Positions 6,374 to 10,385 of a stretch of 10,385 nucleotides of DNA are shown here, piece after piece; position 1 is the first letter of the stretch, and each line of letters begins with the position of its first letter. The stretch comes from Chloroflexi bacterium 13_1_40CM_68_21 (GTDB lineage Bacteria; Chloroflexota; Limnocylindria; P2-11E). Below the pieces are notes generated by a model, which was not told where the DNA came from, made no database searches, and worked only from the letters and a program-made list of their open reading frames with translations. The DNA lies in the NCBI GenBank assembly GCA_001917735.1, contig MNEO01000016.1, positions 1 to 10,385 on the forward strand, in the 5' to 3' direction. A program made the translations under genes and the position numbers.

Positions 6374-6381
6374 CGGCCGCG

Positions 6382-6876
6382 ATGCCGCTCGAGCAGACGA
6401 CGCTGTCGATGCTTGCCGTCGGGCTCGCGATCGCGGTCGTCCTTCTCGGGATCTGGGTCGCCTCGCTGCAGCGCTCGCATTCACTCTTGCGACGGCGTCT
6501 GACCCGCCTCGTCGGCGAAAGTGAGGGCGCCGGCCTCGACGAGGTCCTCGACCGCCAGTTCCGCCGCTTGGATTCGGTCGCGGAGCGCGTCGAGGCGCTC
6601 AACAAGCTTCACCACGAGCTGGAGAGCCTCGCGCAGCGCAGCATCCAGAAGGTCGGAGTGATCCGCTTCAACCCATTCGCGGATACCGGCGGGGACCAGT
6701 CCTTCGCGATGGCGCTGCTGGATGCCGACGGCAACGGCGTCGTGGTCTCGAGCCTTCACAGCCGTACCGACACGCGCATTTTCGCGAAACAGGTGCAGGG
6801 CGGACGCTCGCGGCACGCGCTCTCCGACGAGGAGCAGGACGCGATCCGGAAGGCGCTCGCCCCCTCTGGAGCGTGA
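6382..6876 (+). CDS. DUF4446 family membrane protein
   Basis: 164 aa. Residues 8-28 form an N-terminal membrane helix (SMLAVGLAIAVVLLGIWVA). Residues about 52-88 look like a coiled coil (LDEVLDRQFRRLDSVAERVEAL). Residues 90-140 carry the DUF4446 signature: KVGVIRFNPFADTGGDQSF followed by ALLDADGNGVVVSSLHSR and an IFAKQV strand. The C-terminus ends in a short acidic helix (LSDEEQDAIRKAL). The function of the family is unknown; the soluble part should lie in the cytoplasm. The ATG at 6382 was preferred to one at 6328, which would overlap the divergent gene and add 18 residues of no membrane-protein character, and because TATGCT lies 8 nt before 6382. Its stop overlaps the lipid kinase start (GTGA). 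It is the first gene of the operon that leads into selA. Confidence 0.88.
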   Translation: MPLEQTTLSMLAVGLAIAVVLLGIWVASLQRSHSLLRRRLTRLVGESEGAGLDEVLDRQFRRLDSVAERVEALNKLHHELESLAQRSIQKVGVIRFNPFADTGGDQSFAMALLDADGNGVVVSSLHSRTDTRIFAKQVQGGRSRHALSDEEQDAIRKALAPSGA

Positions 6877-7772
6877 CGAGCACGACCGCGTTTCCGGACG
6901 AGCGCGTCCTGGCGATCGTCAACCCGAGGGCGGGGAACGGCGCGGGCGAGCGCGTGGCGCGGCGCATCGCAGCCGACTTCCGCAAGCACGGCGTCCGCCT
7001 TGACGTCGTTCGCACGCCGGCGCCTGATGAGGCGGCGCGCCTCGCGCGCGAGGCCGCGGCCGATGGCTACCGCGTGATCGTCGCCGCGGGCGGCGATGGG
7101 ACCGCGAACGAGGTCGCCAATGGGATCGTCGGCAGCGCCGCGATGCTCGCTCTCTACCCGATCGGCTCGGCGAACGACTTCGCGCGCGCGCTCGGCTACC
7201 CACGTCGCACCCGCGACGTACCGCGCTTCTTCCGTGAAGCTCGTCGCCGTGCGATCGACGTCGGCGAGGTGAACGGGCGGGTCTTTGTCAACGCGGCCGG
7301 AGTCGGGATCGATGGTCACGTCGCCGAGCGCGTGGCCGCGACCTCGCGCGTCGCTGGGCAGACGCTCGGGTATTTCGTCGGAGCGCTGGTCGGGATCGCG
7401 ACATACCGTCCGCGTCCGATGCGCGTGCTCGTCGATGGAGAGCTGCGGAGCGGGCCGTTCCTCACGGTGGTCGCCGCGAACGGGACGCACTTCGGGTCGG
7501 GGATGCACGTCGCTCCGCAGGCGTCGCTCGACGACGGCCTGCTCGACGTCGTCCTCGCCGGCGATCTCTCACGCTGGTCATCGCTCTCGGCGCTGGCGAA
7601 GCTTTATCGCGGAACGCACGTCGACGGTCGGATGATCGTGATGAAGCAGGCGCGAGTCGTGGAGATCGAGCTCGAGCGGCCCCTCGCGGTCGAGCTCGAT
7701 GGCGAGGTGACCCGGCTGTCGCGGCTTTCCATTCGTGTGCGCCCGCGTGCGCTCGAGGTGCTAGCCCGATGA
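6873..7772 (+). CDS. Diacylglycerol/lipid kinase family protein (YegS/DagK type)
   Basis: 299 aa, normal length for the family. The N-terminal nucleotide-binding domain starts with LAIVNPRAGNG (13-23) and contains the catalytic GGDGT motif (73-77) in VIVAAGGDGTANEVANG. The next motif reads YPIGSANDFAR (95-105), with Ser where most members have Thr. The C-terminal beta domain has APQASLDDGLLDVV (214-227), the usual metal/structure loop, and VELDGE (273-278). Family members use ATP to phosphorylate diacylglycerol or related lipids at the inner face of the membrane; the exact lipid cannot be read from the sequence. The GTG overlaps the DUF4446 stop by 4 bp, and a GGAG sits too close (1 nt) to act, so translation is probably coupled. 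The stop overlaps the selA ATG (ATGA). Confidence 0.92.
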   Translation: MTSTTAFPDERVLAIVNPRAGNGAGERVARRIAADFRKHGVRLDVVRTPAPDEAARLAREAAADGYRVIVAAGGDGTANEVANGIVGSAAMLALYPIGSANDFARALGYPRRTRDVPRFFREARRRAIDVGEVNGRVFVNAAGVGIDGHVAERVAATSRVAGQTLGYFVGALVGIATYRPRPMRVLVDGELRSGPFLTVVAANGTHFGSGMHVAPQASLDDGLLDVVLAGDLSRWSSLSALAKLYRGTHVDGRMIVMKQARVVEIELERPLAVELDGEVTRLSRLSIRVRPRALEVLAR

Positions 7773-9178
7773 CGCGCGCCGATCCACGCCGCGCGCTCCC
7801 CTCCGTCGACGCCGTGCTCCGCGCGGGCCGGCCGAGCGACGCCGAGCGCGATCGCTTCACACGCGTGGCTCGAGAGGTCCTGACCCGGGCGCGCGGCCTG
7901 CGCACCGGTGGCGACGCGGCCGCGTTCGCGGCCCAGACGCGCGCCCTGCTCGCCGATCGCGAGCGGCGGACGCTCCGTCGGGTCGTGAACGCGACCGGCG
8001 TCATCCTGCAGACCAACCTCGGACGCGCACCGCTCTCGCCCCGCGCCATCGCGGCCATGGCCGATGCGGCGGGAGCGGTCAGCGTCGAATACGACCTCGA
8101 CGCCGGGAAGCGCGGGGAGCGGCACGGTCATGCCGCGCGCCTCCTCGCCGAGCTGGCGCGCGCTGAGGACGCGGTCGTGGTGAATAACAACGCGGCCGCC
8201 GTCCTGCTCGCGCTGGCCGCCCTCGCCACGCGCAAGGAGGTGATCGTCGCACGCGGCGAGCTCGTCGAGATCGGCGGCGGCTTCCGCATCCCGGACGTGC
8301 TGCGGCGTTCGGGCGCGAAGCTCGTGGAGGTCGGGACGACGAATCGCACCTACGCTCGCGACTACGCGGGAGCGATCACCGAACGGACCGGCGCGATCCT
8401 TCGCGTGCACGCGAGCAACTTCAAGCTCAGCGGTTTCGTGGCGCGTGCGGAAGGCCGCGAGCTGGCGGCCCTGGCCCGCGAGCACAACGTCGCGTTCATC
8501 CACGACCTGGGGAGCGGCACGTTCCTGGACACGTCGCCGCACGGGCTCGGGAAGGAGCTCACCGTTCCGGAGGCGGTGCGTGAGGGCGCGGACGTGGTCA
8601 CGTTCAGCGGCGACAAGCTGCTGGGCGGGCCGCAGGCCGGGATCGCCGTCGGCCGCGCGGCCCAGATCGGCGCGCTCCGCACGCACCCACTGATGCGCGC
8701 GCTGCGCCCGGACAAGATCACGATCGCCGGTCTGATCGCGACGCTCGAGACGTACCGGGACGGTCGCGCCGTGGGGGAGCTTCCGGTCTGGCGGATGATC
8801 ACGGCGAGCGCGACCGAGCTCTCGGATCGGGCGAAAAAGGTGGTGCGCGAGCTCGGCAGGAGCGGGGTCACCGTCGAGGTGATGGAGACCCGGTCGACCG
8901 TCGGCGGCGGCTCGCTCCCGGAGGAGACGCAGCGTTCGTTCGCGGTGGCGATCGGCGGCGCTCCGGCGATGCACCTGGCGCAAGCCCTTCGCGCCGCGGA
9001 TCCGCCGGTAGTCGCACGGATCGTCGAAGAGCGCGTGGCGCTCGACCTGCGCAGCGTTCTACCGGAGGATGATGAAGTCCTCGTGCGTGCCGTCGTCGGC
9101 GCGCTCGCGAAAGGGGGAGGAGATGGACCTTCGCGTCACCAGGAGCGACCGCGCTCCGGCGCCCGTCGGCCCGTATAG
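7769..9178 (+). CDS. selA: L-seryl-tRNA(Sec) selenium transferase SelA
   Basis: 469 aa, about the family length. SelA is a large cytoplasmic PLP-dependent ring enzyme that turns Ser-tRNA(Sec) into Sec-tRNA(Sec) with selenophosphate, through a tRNA-bound 2-aminoacrylyl intermediate. Residues 10-70 form the tRNA-binding N-terminal part (LPSVDAVLRAG). Core motifs follow: VVNATGVILQTNLGRAPL (72-89), VVNNNAAAVLLAL (137-149), ARGELVEIGGGFRIPDV (161-177), HDLGSGT (245-251) and SGDKLLGGPQAG (280-291), where Lys283 is the PLP Schiff-base lysine. The ATG overlaps the kinase stop (ATGA), with GAGGTG 8 nt upstream. The last 22 residues or so (from about Lys448) are polar, unlike conserved SelA ends, and are encoded within the start of ridA, a 56-bp overlap. 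Its presence with selB means the organism makes selenoproteins; selC and selD are not in the window. Confidence 0.96.
   Translation: MTRADPRRALPSVDAVLRAGRPSDAERDRFTRVAREVLTRARGLRTGGDAAAFAAQTRALLADRERRTLRRVVNATGVILQTNLGRAPLSPRAIAAMADAAGAVSVEYDLDAGKRGERHGHAARLLAELARAEDAVVVNNNAAAVLLALAALATRKEVIVARGELVEIGGGFRIPDVLRRSGAKLVEVGTTNRTYARDYAGAITERTGAILRVHASNFKLSGFVARAEGRELAALAREHNVAFIHDLGSGTFLDTSPHGLGKELTVPEAVREGADVVTFSGDKLLGGPQAGIAVGRAAQIGALRTHPLMRALRPDKITIAGLIATLETYRDGRAVGELPVWRMITASATELSDRAKKVVRELGRSGVTVEVMETRSTVGGGSLPEETQRSFAVAIGGAPAMHLAQALRAADPPVVARIVEERVALDLRSVLPEDDEVLVRAVVGALAKGGGDGPSRHQERPRSGARRPV
9111..9120 (+). promoter_or_regulatory. Shine-Dalgarno site of ridA inside selA
   Basis: AAGGGGGAGG is a purine-rich ribosome binding site 2-5 nt before the ATG at 9123, depending on register. 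It lies inside the selA coding region and is the strongest such site in the operon. It decides the ridA start against an upstream ATG at 9069. Confidence 0.75.
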
Positions 9179-9509
9179 CCAGGCCATCGTCGCCGGAGAT
9201 CTCATTTTCTGTGCGGGGCAGCTTGCGCTCGATCCCGCGAGCGGCGAGCTTGTCGGCGGGAACGACGTGCGTGCGCAGACCCGGCGCGTCCTCGACAACC
9301 TGGCCGCGGTGCTCTCCGCGTCGGACTCGTCTCTCGACCGGGTGACCAAGACCACCGTGTTCATGACCGACCTCAAGGAGTTCACGGCGATGAACGAGGT
9401 CTACGCCGAGAGATTCGGAAGCCACCGGCCCGCGCGATCGACGGTCGAGGTCGCGGCGCTGGCCCGGGGCGCGAAGGTCGAGATCGAGTGCATCGCCGTG
9501 CGCAGATAG
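9123..9509 (+). CDS. ridA: RidA family enamine/imine deaminase
   Basis: 128 aa, exactly RidA size (YjgF/YER057c/UK114 family, trimers in the cytoplasm). RidA hydrolyses reactive enamine/imine intermediates such as 2-aminoacrylate, released by PLP enzymes, to 2-keto acids plus ammonia. Visible family features are VGPYSQA (15-21), [10 protein letters not shown] (29-38), DNLAAVL (58-64), TVFMTDL (78-84) and [16 protein letters not shown] (102-117). Arg105 matches the substrate-carboxylate-binding Arg, and Glu120 the catalytic-site Glu of the active RidA subfamily, so deaminase activity is likely. It starts inside selA (56-bp overlap, strong ribosome binding site), and its end overlaps the selB start by 22 bp. 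This position suggests a job linked to SelA chemistry, which also passes through an aminoacrylyl intermediate; that link is inferred. An ATG at 9069 would add an unrelated 18-residue extension. Confidence 0.94.
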   Translation: MDLRVTRSDRAPAPVGPYSQAIVAGDLIFCAGQLALDPASGELVGGNDVRAQTRRVLDNLAAVLSASDSSLDRVTKTTVFMTDLKEFTAMNEVYAERFGSHRPARSTVEVAALARGAKVEIECIAVRR

Positions 9510-10385
9510 CCGAGAGCACGGGGGCCGGGCAGAGCCCCCCGATTCGGGTCATCGCGACCGCGGGCCACGTCGACCACGGGAAGTCGACGCTCATCACCGC
9601 GCTGACCGGGATCGACCCGGATCGCCTGAGCGAGGAGCGCGAGCGCGGGATGACCATCGACCTCGGCTTCGCGTGGCTTGAGCTCCCCGACGGTGGCGAT
9701 GTCGGCATCGTCGACGTTCCGGGCCATCAGGATTTCATCCGGAACATGCTCGCGGGCGTCGGACCGGTCGACGCGGTGCTGCTCGTCGTCGCGCTCGATG
9801 AGGGAGTGATGCCGCAGACGCGGGAGCACCTCGCCATCCTCGGGATCCTCGGTGTGTCGCGTGGCGTGGTCGCGCTGACGAAGCGCGACCTCGTGGACGA
9901 CGAGTGGGCCGCGCTCGCGAGAGCCGACGTCGCCGCCGTCCTCCAAGGGACGCCGCTCCGGAACGCCACGCTCGTCGAGGTGTCCGCGTCCGGGCGCCGC
10001 GGACTCGACGAGCTGGTGCGCGCTCTCGGGGAGGTCCTCGCATCCGCGCCTCCACGGCGGGACGCCGGCCGCCCGAGGCTGCCAGTCGATCGCGCCTTCA
10101 CGCTGACCGGGTTCGGCACCGTCGTGACCGGGACACTGGTCGATGGGGCGTTCGGCATCGGCGACGAGGTCGCGATCCTTCCGACCGCGAAGCGCGCGCG
10201 CATCCGCGGGATCCAGACCCACAAGCGCGCTCTCGAGACCGCCCGCCCGGGAAGCCGCGTCGCATTGAATCTTGTGGGCGTCGAGAAGCACGAGCTCGCG
10301 CGTGGGATGGTCGTCGCGCGGCCCGGTTCGCTCGAGACCGCCTCGGTCGTATCGGCCCGGCTCGAGCTCCTGCCGTCGGCCTCCG
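9488..10385 (+). CDS. selB: Selenocysteine-specific elongation factor SelB (3' partial)
   Basis: The first 299 residues are present; the gene runs off the right edge, so the C-terminal winged-helix domains that bind the SECIS RNA are missing. SelB is a GTPase that carries Sec-tRNA(Sec) to the ribosome at UGA codons. The GTPase domain shows G1 [10 protein letters not shown] (25-34), the [10 protein letters not shown] region (53-62, G2), G3 DVPGHQDF (76-83), G4 TKRD (131-134) and G5 SAS (166-168). The [19 protein letters not shown] context separates SelB from EF-Tu. Domain 2 begins near 198 ([19 protein letters not shown]). The GTG at 9488 is the only usual start in frame before G1; GAAGG lies 10 nt upstream. 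It overlaps ridA by 22 bp. Residues 1-19 are not conserved and encode a GC hairpin, so a start further in, at a rare codon, cannot be excluded. Confidence 0.93.
   Translation, partial: MHRRAQIAESTGAGQSPPIRVIATAGHVDHGKSTLITALTGIDPDRLSEERERGMTIDLGFAWLELPDGGDVGIVDVPGHQDFIRNMLAGVGPVDAVLLVVALDEGVMPQTREHLAILGILGVSRGVVALTKRDLVDDEWAALARADVAAVLQGTPLRNATLVEVSASGRRGLDELVRALGEVLASAPPRRDAGRPRLPVDRAFTLTGFGTVVTGTLVDGAFGIGDEVAILPTAKRARIRGIQTHKRALETARPGSRVALNLVGVEKHELARGMVVARPGSLETASVVSARLELLPSAS
9520..9539 (+). repeat. GC-rich hairpin at the ridA-selB junction
   Basis: GGGGGC (9520-9525) pairs perfectly with GCCCCC (9534-9539) around an 8-nt loop (CGGGCAGA). It starts 11 nt after the ridA stop and lies in the non-conserved first codons of selB. 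There is no T-run, so it is not a classical terminator. It could slow ribosomes, protect RNA or lower selB expression. Confidence 0.5.

Noticed and set aside
7604..8983. Long minus-strand reading frame of 459 codons opposite selA and the lipid kinase
   Set aside because: The plus strand encodes clear SelA and kinase motifs here. The antisense product is dominated by Arg, Ala, Asp and His as expected for a shadow of GC-rich codons, with no recognisable domain.
9510..9550. selC (tRNA-Sec) or SECIS-like RNA at the ridA-selB junction
   Set aside because: The hairpin is too small and has no cloverleaf, TCA anticodon or nearby in-frame TGA to serve.

Overview
The window is GC-rich bacterial chromosome, very compactly coded, with nearly everything on the + strand. 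It suggests a free-living bacterium near Chloroflexota or Actinobacteriota. A Chloroflexota lineage such as Limnocylindria is my best guess, based on gene content and style only (Rieske protein on a DUF2231 anchor, DUF4446 protein, PspC plus toastrack pair, many GTG starts); no marker gene was compared. No mobile elements, CRISPR arrays or phage genes were seen.

Layout. (1) 8-1858: three overlapping membrane-protein genes: a small unidentified one, a PspC-domain protein with a LiaF-type membrane tail, and a LiaF/toastrack-like protein. Together they look like an envelope-stress module. (2) 1908-2771: a Rieske iron-sulfur protein carried on a DUF2231 membrane anchor. (3) 2810-5907: the Mg2+ channel/transporter mgtE, followed closely by a secreted/membrane DUF2207 protein with a polyglycine tail. 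(4) 5939-6012: tRNA-Val(CAC). (5) 6034-6342, minus strand: a small basic protein with one C-terminal membrane helix, divergent from the next operon. (6) 6382 to the right edge: five genes joined by overlaps: DUF4446 protein, YegS/DagK-type lipid kinase, selA, ridA and selB. selB runs off the window.

The last block means the organism decodes UGA as selenocysteine. SelA converts Ser-tRNA(Sec) to Sec-tRNA(Sec) through a tRNA-bound 2-aminoacrylyl (dehydroalanyl) intermediate, and SelB delivers it to the ribosome. A RidA-family protein, whose family hydrolyses 2-aminoacrylate-type enamines/imines, lies between them and overlaps both. This is the most interesting association in the window: RidA may clear reactive by-products of SelA. 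That is inference.

A second recurring signal is promoter architecture. TAnnnT-like boxes lie 6-9 nt before the start codons of four transcription-unit leaders (1908, 2810, 6382 and, on the minus strand, 6342), and another lies 11 nt before the tRNA. This suggests that leaderless mRNAs are normal here, while most genes inside operons use Shine-Dalgarno sites or stop/start overlaps.
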